Assembly: GCF_009720525.1 (NCBI RefSeq)
Contig: NZ_CP043930.1
Coordinates: forward strand, 2,515,501-2,579,500
DNA length: 64,000 nucleotides
Source: Gimesia benthica
GTDB taxonomy: Bacteria > Planctomycetota > Planctomycetia > Planctomycetales > Planctomycetaceae
Direction: 5' to 3'
Part shown: piece by piece, positions 8,691 through 18,074 of the stretch
Numbering within the stretch: position 1 is the stretch's first letter
How the letters are laid out: each line of letters starts with the position of its first letter
Notes under the pieces: model-generated
The model's input: the letters and a program-made list of their open reading frames with translations, nothing else
Told to the model about the DNA's origin: nothing
Databases searched by the model: none
Program-made: the position numbers and the translations under genes

Positions 8691-11153
8691 ATGGATGCGG
8701 TTGAGATACCAGAGAATCAATCCGGCTCACAGTTCTCAGAACGTGACGCAGCGCAAATCGCTGAGGAATTGAAACTCACATCACAACAGATTCAGAATGT
8801 GATCGCGTTGCTTGATGAAGGCAACACGGTTCCTTTCATTACGCGTTACCGTAAAGAACGTACCGGCAACCTGGACGAAGTTCAGATCCGCGATATTCAG
8901 AAACGGGTACAGCTGAAGCGTCAATTGCGCGAGCGGGCCACTACCATTCTGCGTCTGATCGAAGCTCAACAGCAGCTCACTCCGGAACTCAAAGCGGAAA
9001 TCGAAAAGGCCGATACGCTCAAACGCCTGGAAGACCTTTACCGCCCTTACCGTCCCAAGCGAACGTCCCGCGCTGCGGCCGCCCGTAAGCATGGCTTCGA
9101 ACCACTGGCGAATGCGATCTGGGCCGGCGATGCAGCGCTGACAGATTTAAACGTCGCCGCGGAACAATACATCAAAGACGAAGAAGGCGCACAGACGACC
9201 GAAGATGTTCTCAAAGGGGTCGCTGACATCCTGGTGGAAAAGATCGGCGAAGATCCCGATGTGCGCGACATCTCCCGTCGGATTGCCTGGCGTTCCGGAA
9301 AACTGACCGTCAACGCGACCAAAAAAGCAGAAGAGCTGGGCCAGGAATATCGCGATTATTTCAACTACTCCGAACGGGCTGTGAAGGTTCCCCATCATCG
9401 GACCATGGCACTCAACCGCGGAGAAAAATCGGGAGCGCTGCGGGTTCGATTTGAGTGGGAAGAAGATTCGGCGCGACATTCCATTGCGAGTCACCTCAAG
9501 CTGGAAGGTCATCGTTTCAGTGAGTTTCTGACCGAAGTGGTTACCGATGCCCTGCAGCGTCTGATCCTGCCGAGCCTGGAACGGGAAATCCGTCGCGAAC
9601 TGACCGAGAAAGCCGAAAAGCATGCGGTCTCTGTCTTCGCCCAGAACCTGAAAAACCTGCTGCTGCAGCCTCCCCTGCAGGGCGAACGGATCCTGGCAAT
9701 CGATCCGGGATTGCGCACGGGCTGTAAACTGGCGGTACTCGATGAACTCGGTTACTGCGTGGCGACTGACCTGGTGTATGTAACCGGTTCTGCTGAGAAG
9801 AAAGATTTCGCGCGGAACAAACTGGCCGACATGATGACCGAGCACAACTGTAAGCTGGTCGCGATTGGTAACGGCACCGCGTGCAGGGAAACGGAAGAGA
9901 TCATCACCGAGATGATCGAACAGAATCTCCCCGAAGCACGCTACCTGATTGTGAACGAAGCGGGAGCGAGTATTTACTCTGCCAGCCCGGTCGCCCGTGA
10001 AGAATTTCCAGACTTGGACGCAACGATTCGTGGCACCATTTCGATTGGCCGCCGCTTACAGGATCCATTGAGTGAGCTGGTAAAGATCGATCCCCAGCAC
10101 CTCGGCGTGGGCATGTATCAGCACGATGTGAACTCCAAGCGACTGAAAGAATCGCTGGATGAAGTGATCGAATCGTGCGTGAACTACGTGGGCGTGAACC
10201 TGAATACGGCGAGTGCTTCTTTACTGCGGCACGTCTCGGGGCTCAACCAGTTGATCGCGCGACGGATTACCGAATGGCGCGACCAGCACGGTTCGTTCCT
10301 CAGTCGGAAACAACTGCTCGATGTGGCGGGGATCGGCGAAGCGACCTTCACCCAGGCCGCCGGCTTTTTGAAAATTGATCGGGGCGAAGAGCCGCTGGAC
10401 TCCACCTGGATACATCCGGAAAGTTACGAGTCGGCGCATAAGGTGCTGGAACAGCTGGAGCTGCCTCCCGACAGTCTGAAAACATCGGCCCAGGAACGGG
10501 CTTCGATTCTGGAGAAGGTTTCCCAGATCGACAAGCAGGCGCTGAGTGGAAGTCTCAAAATCGGTCTGCCGACACTGGAAGACATCCTGGAAGCAATTGC
10601 CCGACCGCCACGCGATCCGCGTTCCGATCTGCCGGGGCCCATCTTCAAACAGGGTGTGCTCAAGCTGGAACAGCTGACCGAGGGCATGGAACTGCAGGGC
10701 ACCGTTTTGAACGTGGTGGACTTCGGTGCGTTCGTGGATGTGGGCCTGAAAGACAGCGCCCTGATTCACGTCAGCGAGATGGCGAATCATTTCATTGAAA
10801 GTCCTTATCAGTTCGTCTCGGTCGGTGATGTGATTACCGCCTGGGTGCTGGGAGTCGACCTGGAACGCCGCCGCGTCTCTCTGACATTGATCAAACCGGG
10901 AACAGTACGACCGCCGCGAAAATCTCAACGCGGACCGTCGAAACCCGACGAGCAGAAAAAGCCGGATAAGGCAAAACAGGACCAGGGCGATTCCGCTGCG
11001 AACCGCAAGCGGAAACCCGGCAAAAAGAAACGGAACAAGCCTGGTAAAAAAGAGGCCCCCCTGCCCAAACTGACCAAGGAAATGAAAACCGGAGATCAGC
11101 CACTCCAGGGTTTCGATCAACTCAAGGCGCTCTGGAATCAGAAAAAGAAATAA
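8691..11153 (+). CDS. tex: Tex family RNA-binding transcription accessory protein
   Basis: An 820-residue Tex/YhgF protein. In order: N-terminal helical domain with the family signature FITRYRKERTGNLDEVQ; YqgF/RNase H-like domain (ILAIDPGLRTGCKLAVLDE); helix-hairpin-helix region (DVAGIGEATFTQAAGFLKI); and S1 RNA-binding domain (LQGTVLNVVDFGAFVDVGLKDSALIHVSE, about residues 660-735). A Lys-rich tail of about 85 residues extends beyond the usual Tex end. ATG 8691 is preferred over an upstream TTG at 8631, which would add 20 residues with no family counterpart. Tex proteins bind nucleic acid and aid transcription. It is followed by thpR after 39 bp. Confidence 0.95.
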   Translation: MDAVEIPENQSGSQFSERDAAQIAEELKLTSQQIQNVIALLDEGNTVPFITRYRKERTGNLDEVQIRDIQKRVQLKRQLRERATTILRLIEAQQQLTPELKAEIEKADTLKRLEDLYRPYRPKRTSRAAAARKHGFEPLANAIWAGDAALTDLNVAAEQYIKDEEGAQTTEDVLKGVADILVEKIGEDPDVRDISRRIAWRSGKLTVNATKKAEELGQEYRDYFNYSERAVKVPHHRTMALNRGEKSGALRVRFEWEEDSARHSIASHLKLEGHRFSEFLTEVVTDALQRLILPSLEREIRRELTEKAEKHAVSVFAQNLKNLLLQPPLQGERILAIDPGLRTGCKLAVLDELGYCVATDLVYVTGSAEKKDFARNKLADMMTEHNCKLVAIGNGTACRETEEIITEMIEQNLPEARYLIVNEAGASIYSASPVAREEFPDLDATIRGTISIGRRLQDPLSELVKIDPQHLGVGMYQHDVNSKRLKESLDEVIESCVNYVGVNLNTASASLLRHVSGLNQLIARRITEWRDQHGSFLSRKQLLDVAGIGEATFTQAAGFLKIDRGEEPLDSTWIHPESYESAHKVLEQLELPPDSLKTSAQERASILEKVSQIDKQALSGSLKIGLPTLEDILEAIARPPRDPRSDLPGPIFKQGVLKLEQLTEGMELQGTVLNVVDFGAFVDVGLKDSALIHVSEMANHFIESPYQFVSVGDVITAWVLGVDLERRRVSLTLIKPGTVRPPRKSQRGPSKPDEQKKPDKAKQDQGDSAANRKRKPGKKKRNKPGKKEAPLPKLTKEMKTGDQPLQGFDQLKALWNQKKK

Positions 11154-11192
11154 CACGACCTGCGAGTCTCGCAGAATTGCTGAAGAAATACG

Positions 11193-11813
11193 ATGCAGAA
11201 GAATCAACGCGCACGCACATTTATCGCCGTCCCCGTTCAACCAACACGAGGACTCCGTAAAGTTCTGGAAAAGCTGAATCAGATGGGGTCGGCGGTGAAA
11301 CCGATCCCCGAAGATCAGATGCATATCACGCTCAAATTCCTGGGGCCGACAGAGCTCGAAGACATCATGCCCGTCAGTCGCGCTTTGAAAGAGATGCGGA
11401 ATCGCTTCAAATGCGTCCGGCTGGCTTTCAAAGGTCTGGGTGCGTTTCCCCGCGAAGATCGACCGAATGTGGTCTGGGCGGGAATCAAAGACGAATCCCT
11501 GCTCGCAGAGATGGCAGAGTACCTCGAAGCCGAGACCGAAAAACTGGGCTACCCACGGGAACGCAAAGGCTTCCATGCTCATCTGACACTGGCCCGTATC
11601 AAAGCCAAGCCGCCGGAAGAACTGTTCCAGCTGTTGGCTGATCGGCGGGATGCGGAGTGGGGTGAAGCGACGCTGGACACGCTCAAGTTCTTTCGCAGCG
11701 AACTGAAACCGCAGCGGGCCCAGTATCATGAGATGCAGACAGTACGGCTGCCCCCGGCACCTAAAAAGAAAAACCAGGCAAAGTCCCTGGATTCAAACGA
11801 ATCTCAATCGTGA
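11193..11813 (+). CDS. thpR: RNA 2',3'-cyclic phosphodiesterase (LigT/ThpR)
   Basis: A 206-residue member of the 2H phosphoesterase family. Both HxT/S motifs are visible: MHITLKFLG (about residues 46-50) and FHAHLTLARIK (about residues 127-133). The protein opens with RTFIAVPV as in bacterial LigT/ThpR. The last 25 residues are Lys/Asn-rich and outside the domain. Family members hydrolyse RNA 2',3'-cyclic phosphates to 2'-phosphates; the older name is 2'-5' RNA ligase. Probably transcribed with tex. Confidence 0.92.
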   Translation: MQKNQRARTFIAVPVQPTRGLRKVLEKLNQMGSAVKPIPEDQMHITLKFLGPTELEDIMPVSRALKEMRNRFKCVRLAFKGLGAFPREDRPNVVWAGIKDESLLAEMAEYLEAETEKLGYPRERKGFHAHLTLARIKAKPPEELFQLLADRRDAEWGEATLDTLKFFRSELKPQRAQYHEMQTVRLPPAPKKKNQAKSLDSNESQS

Positions 11814-11829
11814 TGCCCAACCGGGCCTC

Positions 11830-11865
11830 ACGCCCTTGACTCTCAGGGCGTACAGACGGGGAAGT
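11830..11865. terminator. Possible terminator between convergent thpR and the EamA gene
   Basis: Stem ACGCCCT / AGGGCGT (11830-11836 and 11845-11851) with an 8-nt loop, 17 bp after thpR. The short T run only comes 13 bp later, so an intrinsic terminator is uncertain. Confidence 0.35.
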
Positions 11866-11879
11866 TTTCTCTGATACTC

Positions 11880-12773
11880 TTATTGTGACTCTTGCGGGAG
11901 CACCTGTCGCGGGCGAAAGAGGATGAAGCGAACCAGCAGTCCAGCGACGATCAGTGCACAGCCGACAAACGTCGAGACCGTTACCGTTTCTCCCCAGAAG
12001 AGCCAGACCCAGATCGGGTTCAGGATCGGTTCGGTGAGCACCAGCAGGGCTGCTTCCTGCGAGTTGACTGTTTTGACTGCGTGTGAGAACACAACGTAAG
12101 GCGTCCCCAGTTGGATGACTCCCAGCAGTGCCAGCAGGAAGAACTGCTGTCCGGTCAGCGTGATATCGAGACTCCAGACCCAGGGCGCGACGATGGCCGC
12201 GGAGGTCAACAGGCAGAGCGCGACCAACCAGGCTGGATGTTCGTCGCGGAGGACTCGGAAGAAAATCACCACCAGTGCGTAACAGACGCCGCTGGTGAGG
12301 GCGATCAGATTACCGTCATAGTTTTCCCCGGCCCAGTCGCCGGCCACGATGCAGAGGATGCCGGCCAGGACAATCAGAATGGACAGGACCGAGCCGCGTT
12401 CGATGCGTTCCTGCAGGAGAAAATAACCGAAGAGCATCGCCCAGACAACGCTGGTGTTCTGCAGGAAGATGGCAGCGGCAGCGGACGTGCGGGTCATGGC
12501 GGTGACGAACAACAGGTTCATCGTGGCGAAGGCGACCAGCAGTGGAATCAGAGCGGGACGCCACCGCATGTGCCGAAAGCGGACCAGAGGGAGCAGGAAC
12601 AGGCCGGCAAACAGGGCCCGATAGCAGGCCAGGATCAAGCCGCGATCCTCAGCCGGGATCGACTGGAACGGCGGCGACTTGATGAACAGACCGCTCAGGC
12701 TCCAGAGCACCGAGGCGAGGAGCACCAGTAGCCGTGCCCGGTACAGTTTTCCACGATCGACGTCGTCGGTCAT
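11880..12773 (-). CDS. EamA/DMT superfamily transporter
   Basis: A 297-residue inner-membrane protein made of two EamA repeats with about ten hydrophobic segments (for example LLVLLASVLWSLSGLFI and FLLALLGVIQLGTPYVVFSHAV). The second repeat ends with LLVLTEPILNPIWVWLFWGE, the standard EamA signature. Start ATG 12773 is preferred because AGGAA sits 9-13 nt upstream; alternatives at 12806 (ATG) and 12812 (GTG) would add 11-13 residues. Members export amino acids, sugars or other metabolites. It lies 57 bp after hisA on the same strand. Substrate unknown. Confidence 0.9.
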   Translation of the reverse strand: MTDDVDRGKLYRARLLVLLASVLWSLSGLFIKSPPFQSIPAEDRGLILACYRALFAGLFLLPLVRFRHMRWRPALIPLLVAFATMNLLFVTAMTRTSAAAAIFLQNTSVVWAMLFGYFLLQERIERGSVLSILIVLAGILCIVAGDWAGENYDGNLIALTSGVCYALVVIFFRVLRDEHPAWLVALCLLTSAAIVAPWVWSLDITLTGQQFFLLALLGVIQLGTPYVVFSHAVKTVNSQEAALLVLTEPILNPIWVWLFWGETVTVSTFVGCALIVAGLLVRFILFRPRQVLPQESQ

Positions 12774-12830
12774 TTGCAGTGATTCCTGTCCGCCGGGCCC
12801 CGGCATTCCCACTCAAGCGGTCGCGGCATA

Positions 12831-13571
12831 TTAAGGAGTCGCGGCAGCGATGGCATCGGGAACCGCGATCGTCCCTTCGTAAAGGGCACGGCCGATGATT
12901 GCACCGACCAGCCTGGGTTGTGTGCGGCTGACTTCGGCCAGGCGGGTGACATCGTCGAGGGTTGTCACACCGCCGGAAGCGATCACTGGGAGACCAAGTT
13001 CGGCCAGCGCGATCATGTCCTGGATGGTCCCTTCATCGACGCCCTGCATCATGCCGTCGTTGGCGATGTTGGTGTAGATCACTGCGGCCAGTTCCACGCC
13101 CACGTATTCTTTGGCCAGGTCGATGGCCGAGGTTTCGGAGACATCGAGCCAGCCTTCGGTGGCGACTTTGGAGTCGCGGGCGTCGAGACCGAGTGCCAGC
13201 CGCCCCGGATAGCGGGTTGCCATTTCTTTGAACCACTGAGGATCTTTGAGAGCCTGGGTGCCGACGATGACGCGGTCGATGCCGACGTCGTCCAGCATCA
13301 GCTTAATTGAGGCTTCGTCGCGAATGCCGCCCCCCATCTGGCAGGGAACGGAAACGGCGTCGACAATCTTACGGACAACTTCGTGATTCACAGGCTGACC
13401 GGCTTTAGCGCCGTCGAGGTCGACCAGGTGCAGACGCTGTGCGCCTCCGTCAGCCCAGCGGCGGGCCATTTCGGTGGGATCGTCGCCGAAGACGGTTTCC
13501 TGTCCGTAATCGCCTTGTCGCAGACGCACACATTTGCCTCCCCGGATATCGATGGCGGGCAGAATTTCCAT
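12831..13571 (-). CDS. hisA: Phosphoribosylformimino-5-aminoimidazole carboxamide ribotide isomerase
   Basis: A 246-residue (beta/alpha)8 barrel of normal HisA length. The start [17 protein letters not shown] carries the catalytic Asp8, and [17 protein letters not shown] holds the second catalytic Asp. Phosphate-binding loops are [13 protein letters not shown] ([11 protein letters not shown]) and [12 protein letters not shown]. It converts ProFAR to PRFAR in histidine synthesis. It lies downstream of hisH (50-bp gap), its pathway neighbour. No hisF is present in the window. Confidence 0.95.
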   Translation of the reverse strand: MEILPAIDIRGGKCVRLRQGDYGQETVFGDDPTEMARRWADGGAQRLHLVDLDGAKAGQPVNHEVVRKIVDAVSVPCQMGGGIRDEASIKLMLDDVGIDRVIVGTQALKDPQWFKEMATRYPGRLALGLDARDSKVATEGWLDVSETSAIDLAKEYVGVELAAVIYTNIANDGMMQGVDEGTIQDMIALAELGLPVIASGGVTTLDDVTRLAEVSRTQPRLVGAIIGRALYEGTIAVPDAIAAATP

Positions 13572-13621
13572 AGCTGAGCTGACTTTCTATTTTTCTGATA
13601 CTTATTTCGGATGGTGTCGAA

Positions 13622-14227
13622 TTAAAATGCAGCAAAGTTCTGCAGCAGTTTCAGGCCGGCGTTCTGGCTCTTCTCGGGGTGAAACTGGCAGGCGACCAGA
13701 TTGTCGCGGGCGACCATCGAGGCGAAGCGACAGCCGTATTCCGTCCAGGCGGCGACGTCGTCGTCATTATCGGGGGCCACATAGTAGCTGTGAACGAAGT
13801 AAAAGTGTTCGTGTTCGGGAATGCCGGCCAGCAGGGGATGCGGTCGGGTGGCGTCGATCTGGTTCCAGCCCATGTGGGGGATCTTCAGACCGGGTTGATC
13901 CTGAAAGCGGACCACCTTGCCGGGAATGATGCCCAGCCCCTCGTATTCGCCGTCTTCGTAACTCACATCGAACAGGAGCTGCAGCCCGAGGCAGATGCCG
14001 AGAAAGGGTTTGCCCGAGTTGGCGTGTTCCAGAATCGGTTCCACCAGGTTCTGATCCTTGAGGGCCTGGATTGCATCGCGAAAAGCGCCTACGCCGGGCA
14101 GAATCAGTTTGGAGGCTTTCGCGATTTCCTCGGGGTTTGTGCAGATCTGTGCTTCCGCGCCCACCTTTTCAAAGGCCTTCTGGACGCTCCGCAGATTTCC
14201 CATTCCGTAGTCGACAATTGTAATCAT
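13622..14227 (-). CDS. hisH: Imidazole glycerol phosphate synthase, glutaminase subunit
   Basis: A 201-residue class I glutamine amidotransferase. The nucleophile is Cys79 in [11 protein letters not shown], and the His/Glu of the triad are H183 and E185 in CQFHPEKS. The start [19 protein letters not shown] is typical of HisH. It supplies ammonia to HisF for ring closure to imidazole glycerol phosphate. The partner HisF must be encoded elsewhere. It is followed closely by hisA. Confidence 0.95.
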   Translation of the reverse strand: MITIVDYGMGNLRSVQKAFEKVGAEAQICTNPEEIAKASKLILPGVGAFRDAIQALKDQNLVEPILEHANSGKPFLGICLGLQLLFDVSYEDGEYEGLGIIPGKVVRFQDQPGLKIPHMGWNQIDATRPHPLLAGIPEHEHFYFVHSYYVAPDNDDDVAAWTEYGCRFASMVARDNLVACQFHPEKSQNAGLKLLQNFAAF

Positions 14228-14386
14228 AGGTATTTCTAATTTCAGATCTCAAATTTCATGTCAGCAGTTGGCGAGCCACTAAGATTGGACACGCACGGCG
14301 GTGACAAGTTCAGCTTCTTCAGCCGATTCTAGTCTCTCGAGTTGATTTTGTGAATGATATGGGTCCCGGACTGGAAAAAGCCCTGA

Positions 14387-15664
14387 TTACCGGCCGTTTT
14401 TCCACTGGTGGTAGTGTTGCGTTCCCCGTCCGGCCCGGGTGTGGTTGTTTGTGTTGAGATCCCAGCGGCCCTGGGTTTCGTTGACATTCTCACCCGACTG
14501 GTAGGTCAACTGGTCGGCAGACGTCCATTCCTCGACCCATTCGTCCTGCCAGTAGAGGGGGATGCCCAGGCTCCATTTGATGAACTGGGTAAATAACAGG
14601 CAAACCGTCAGCAGGACCATCATCAATAGCGCCAGAATGGGTAACAGCGGTCCCAGATGGCAGATACGTTCGGCGAGGGGCCAGATTTTCGGCCAGCCGA
14701 GCAGGACGAGCAACGCTCCCAGGCTGAGGTAAGGTCCAAAGGGAATCTCGCGCGAGAGCTTGAAGAAGATGGAGACGGCCACCACCAGGAGGGCACACAG
14801 GGGAGAAATCACAAACACGGTGACCGTTGCCTGCCAACCCAGGAAGCTGCCGATGACGGCCATCAGAATGACGTCGCCGAAGCCCATCGCTTCCTGGCGT
14901 AACGTCCACTGACCGATGACGCGGACGGCCCAGACGACACCGCCGCCCACCACGAGCCCTACCAGACTGACGGCCAGACCATGCAGGTGCGGATAGGTGA
15001 CGACCCACTGCGGAATCTTTTCGACAATGAAGTGGTGCCGGTAATCTTCCGGGAAATAAACTCCGAACAGGCGGACCACCGAAGGCTCCTGAAACCAGAC
15101 AGGCACCAGGTAGAGTACCCCGAAGACAAACGCGCCGACCACCCCGACAAACAGGGCGGGCATGGTACAACCATCGGGGATGATTTTGTGATCGAAGTCG
15201 ATAAAGGTAGCGATCATCAGGGATTCGATCAGCACCAGGTGATAGAAGTAACGCAGGTTGAGCAGTCCCGCGGGGGAGAGCCAGGAATCGACGGTCACCA
15301 GGTCGGGTGCGTAAGCGGAGAAGAGGCCACTGTCCTGCAGCAGTGCACCGGCTCCCAGGGGAACTTCAGCGCAGTAGAGCAGTACGAAAATTACGCCGTT
15401 CAACAGTTCCACGAGTGCTTCGCGGTGCGAGCGGCGGTAGGAATAAGTCGAGTTTTTCGACCGCGTGAGATAAACCCCGATGAGGGGCAGATGATAGCGG
15501 GAGCCGAGGTGCCGCATGCGACGAAAGACCCGTTTCCAGGCCGCCCCCACTTTTTCCTCGCGGGGAATTTCCTCGATACAGAGGTTAATGATCCGCCCCA
15601 GTGCGGTTCCCAGCAGGAACAGCATGGTCAGCATCAGGTAAGGATTGATACCAAAGGGGGTCAT
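14387..15664 (-). CDS. A24-type prepilin peptidase, cysteine-less N-terminal domain
   Basis: A 425-residue multi-pass membrane protein. Both catalytic aspartates of the A24 aspartic peptidases are present: Asp156 in FIDFDHKIIPD and Asp264 in the GFGD motif at 261-264. The N-terminal domain (residues 25-90) aligns in layout with the prepilin peptidase cytoplasmic domain (ALGRIINLCIEEIP, then FRRMRHLGSRYHLPLIGVYLTR), but the usual zinc-binding CxxC pairs are absent. The C-terminal 60 residues are hydrophilic and unrelated. It should cleave type IV or pseudopilin leaders at the membrane. It sits in a run of biosynthetic genes, 24 bp after aroK, with no pilin gene nearby. Confidence 0.88.
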   Translation of the reverse strand: MTPFGINPYLMLTMLFLLGTALGRIINLCIEEIPREEKVGAAWKRVFRRMRHLGSRYHLPLIGVYLTRSKNSTYSYRRSHREALVELLNGVIFVLLYCAEVPLGAGALLQDSGLFSAYAPDLVTVDSWLSPAGLLNLRYFYHLVLIESLMIATFIDFDHKIIPDGCTMPALFVGVVGAFVFGVLYLVPVWFQEPSVVRLFGVYFPEDYRHHFIVEKIPQWVVTYPHLHGLAVSLVGLVVGGGVVWAVRVIGQWTLRQEAMGFGDVILMAVIGSFLGWQATVTVFVISPLCALLVVAVSIFFKLSREIPFGPYLSLGALLVLLGWPKIWPLAERICHLGPLLPILALLMMVLLTVCLLFTQFIKWSLGIPLYWQDEWVEEWTSADQLTYQSGENVNETQGRWDLNTNNHTRAGRGTQHYHQWKNGR

Positions 15665-15688
15665 GATCGGAAATGCTTTCGTTGTGGA

Positions 15689-16216
15689 TTAAGAATCGGC
15701 ATCCAGGGCGGCGATAATTTCAGCGACGATTTCTGTGACCGTTTTGCCGCCGGTCTCGATGGTGAGGGTGGCGGCATCGCGATAGAGGGGATCGCGCTGT
15801 GCGAGCAGGGTCTCGACTTCTTCGAGCTGAGAGTTGCTGGCGGTGAGCGCCGGACGCCGACTGCCGGTTGTGCTGTCGCCGTCGATTCGCTGGATGAGGT
15901 CGGCAGCGTCTGCCTTGAGCCAGATCACCGGGCCGGCCTGTTTCATTTCCGCTCGGGTCTGGTCATTCAGAATCGCACCGCCTCCCGCAGCGATCACGCG
16001 TTGATCTCCAGAGAGCAGTTGCTGCATGACTGACCGTTCGATCTGGCGAAAGTGGGGTTCGCCTCCCTCGGCAAAGATCTCGGCGATGGTTTTGCCGGCG
16101 ACGCGTTCGATTTCATCGTCGGCGTCGATCCAGTCATAACCGCGTTGTTCGGCCAGGGGGGCGGCGACGCTGCTCTTGCCGCTGCCTCGGTAGCCAATCA
16201 GGGTGATCAGGGACAT
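15689..16216 (-). CDS. aroK: Shikimate kinase
   Basis: A 175-residue P-loop kinase of normal size. Walker A is GYRGSGKS at residues 8-15. The shikimate-binding residues are in DWIDADDEIE (Asp) and the arginine of EPHFRQIER, and AAGGGAIL is the Gly-rich loop. It phosphorylates shikimate at the 3-hydroxyl. It lies 12 bp downstream of aroDE, so the two consecutive steps are made from one transcript. Confidence 0.95.
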   Translation of the reverse strand: MSLITLIGYRGSGKSSVAAPLAEQRGYDWIDADDEIERVAGKTIAEIFAEGGEPHFRQIERSVMQQLLSGDQRVIAAGGGAILNDQTRAEMKQAGPVIWLKADAADLIQRIDGDSTTGSRRPALTASNSQLEEVETLLAQRDPLYRDAATLTIETGGKTVTEIVAEIIAALDADS

Positions 16217-16228
16217 GCCAGCCGTTCC

Positions 16229-17725
16229 TTAGAGTTTCGCGACCGCGGAAATCCCCTTGCGAAGCGTGTTCCGCATCACATCCAGGGGGGCTTCCTTACC
16301 GGTAAACAGTTTGTATTGCGCTGCGGCCTGGCGTACGAACATTTCGATTCCGGAAACGGTTTTGCAGCCCCGCTCGCGTGCCTGTTTGAGCAGCAGCGTG
16401 TTTTCGGGATTGTAAACCGTGTCGAATACCAGCATGTCATCGAGCAGGAAGTTCTGAGCGAACGGCGTTTCATTGACATTCGGATGCATGCCGACCGAAG
16501 TGCCGTTGACCAGGATGTCAAAGTGGCCGCTGCCCCGGTTTTCCCAGGTAGTGTGGGCACAACCGAGATCCTGGGCCAGCTTTTCGCCGCGGACCCGACT
16601 GCGGTTGGTGACCGTTAACGCACCGCCGGCATTGATGATCCCGGCGCCAATCGCACGCGAGACACCGCCTGCACCGAGGAGCAGCACCTGTTTGCCGTCG
16701 ATGGGATCTTCGGAGGCGGAGCCTTCCGGATCGAGTCCGAGCCGGATACTGTCGAGGGCGGCATCGTAATCGGTATTGCGGGCCTGCCAGACGTTCTGAT
16801 CGTCTTTAAAGAGGGTGTTGGCGACTCCCATTGTTTTGGAAGCTTCATCCGCGTCACCGGCGAGCTTGAGGGCGCCTTCTTTGTGCGGAATGGTCACGCT
16901 GTACCCCTGGACGTTGAGGAACTCGAATTCCTTGAGCGTCTCTTCCAGGCGGTCTTTCGGAACGCGGAACGGCAGATAGACGGCGTCCAGTTTATCGTGC
17001 CGGAAGGCGATGTTGTGAATCAGCGGGCTCAGGCTGTGGGCGATGGGATCGCCGATCACACCGTAGACGGGGGTTTCGGGACCGATCTGATCGTAGCGGT
17101 AGATCTGAGTCATTTCAGAAAAGGCGAGCTGCCCCGGTGCCATTTCCCGTTCCCGACTGAAGGTCGCATACGTAAAAGGAGAGCCGTACTTGCCGCAGAG
17201 AATTCGACTGATTACGCCGTACTCACCCATGCAGAATCCAACGGTGGGAACCTTGGCACTGGCCACCAGCTTGAGCATGCGAATCGAATCGCCGGGGGAA
17301 TTGGCCATCGTGACCAGCTTGACGATATCCGGGTCTTTCTTGCAGAGCGACTCGTGAATCTCTTCGAGGTTATCGGGGGTCTCATCGAAGTTGTGATGAC
17401 TGATGATGCGTTTGGTTTTGCCGTAGCGGGGAATCTTGTCGGCGATGTCATCTTCAATGTCGACGTACTCGACTTCGGAGACGATGGCGGTTCGCAGCAG
17501 GGCCTGCCGCTGTTCCTCGGAGCCCTTCCAGCGACCTTTATCTTCAGGGCGTCGACAGGTGATGACGACCGGGGTGGGCCGGTCTTTGATCAGTTTTGTG
17601 ACGTCCGGCGTGCGGGCAATCCAGTCCAGCCTTAATTCAACGAGTTCGGCCCCCTTCTCTGAGAGGGAGCGATGTTCCATCATCATCATTTTGTGCCGGG
17701 TTCGACCGATGCTGACACAAATCAT
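16229..17725 (-). CDS. aroDE: Bifunctional 3-dehydroquinate dehydratase / shikimate 5-dehydrogenase
   Basis: About 498 residues, two enzymes in one chain. Residues 1-215 are a type I dehydroquinase: MICVSIGRT start, ELVELRLDW, and the Schiff-base lysine region PDIVKLVTMANS. Residues 225-498 are AroE: YGVIGDPIAHSLSPLIHNIAF (substrate site), SVTIPHKEGAL with the catalytic Lys, and the NADP loop LLLGAGGVSRAIGAG. Start 17725 matches the AroD family start; an in-frame ATG at 17767 would add 14 residues and has a similar ribosome site, so the start is not settled. The fusion is known in plants and in planctomycetes and chlamydiae. It leads the aroDE-aroK unit. Confidence 0.93.
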   Translation of the reverse strand: MICVSIGRTRHKMMMMEHRSLSEKGAELVELRLDWIARTPDVTKLIKDRPTPVVITCRRPEDKGRWKGSEEQRQALLRTAIVSEVEYVDIEDDIADKIPRYGKTKRIISHHNFDETPDNLEEIHESLCKKDPDIVKLVTMANSPGDSIRMLKLVASAKVPTVGFCMGEYGVISRILCGKYGSPFTYATFSREREMAPGQLAFSEMTQIYRYDQIGPETPVYGVIGDPIAHSLSPLIHNIAFRHDKLDAVYLPFRVPKDRLEETLKEFEFLNVQGYSVTIPHKEGALKLAGDADEASKTMGVANTLFKDDQNVWQARNTDYDAALDSIRLGLDPEGSASEDPIDGKQVLLLGAGGVSRAIGAGIINAGGALTVTNRSRVRGEKLAQDLGCAHTTWENRGSGHFDILVNGTSVGMHPNVNETPFAQNFLLDDMLVFDTVYNPENTLLLKQARERGCKTVSGIEMFVRQAAAQYKLFTGKEAPLDVMRNTLRKGISAVAKL

Positions 17726-18000
17726 GGGACTGTTTCGACTTTCTGTATGGGATCTGAACGATTCCATGCACGGTTCCGGACGTACCTTCCCCTAAACCTG
17801 GAATCAGTAAGCGACATTAAAGTGTTCCCCAGTGTAACCAATCTCCTGAAGCGACTCAAACAAGAGTCTGACCGGAAGTCAGGTTTATTACCCGGTTTCA
17901 GGCTTCGTGATGGAACTCTGCGGAGGGCCAACAGACATTTCCCCTTACTCCGGCGACGACTGGTGGGGTTAGAGGGATTATACCATTGCTCGAAACCGGG

Positions 18001-18029
18001 TTGACCAAATATAACGAACGTTATATAAC
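18001..18029 (+). promoter_or_regulatory. Promoter of the cupin-tetR operon
   Basis: TTGACC at 18001-18006 (5 of 6), a 17-bp spacer, and TATAAC at 18024-18029 (5 of 6). Spacer and -10 box are fully covered by two TetR-type palindromes. The cupin start codon is 45 bp downstream. Confidence 0.7.
18009..18026. promoter_or_regulatory. TetR-type operator 1
   Basis: ATATAACG-AA-CGTTATAT: two perfect 8-bp arms around a 2-bp centre, in the spacer between the -35 and -10 boxes. It shares its last four bases with operator 2. Confidence 0.7.
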
Positions 18030-18040
18030 GATCGTTATAT
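18023..18040. promoter_or_regulatory. TetR-type operator 2, perfect 18-bp palindrome
   Basis: ATATAACGATCGTTATAT is an exact palindrome with the same arms as operator 1, centre to centre 14 bp away, covering the -10 box. Two overlapping sites of this kind suggest two dimers bound cooperatively by the TetR protein encoded at 18547. Confidence 0.75.
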
Positions 18041-18074
18041 TTACAACTTCAATTACTTTCACCAGGAGAAAATC

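Larger units (their letters stand above)
17726..18074. other. Divergent region between aroDE and the cupin-tetR operon
   Basis: 349 bp. Its right end carries the promoter and two overlapping operators described separately. The remaining 270 bp shows no gene or clear structure. Confidence 0.6.

Noticed and set aside
10221-11729. A 502-residue minus-strand frame across tex and thpR
   Set aside because: It is the reverse of two confidently identified genes and has no motif.
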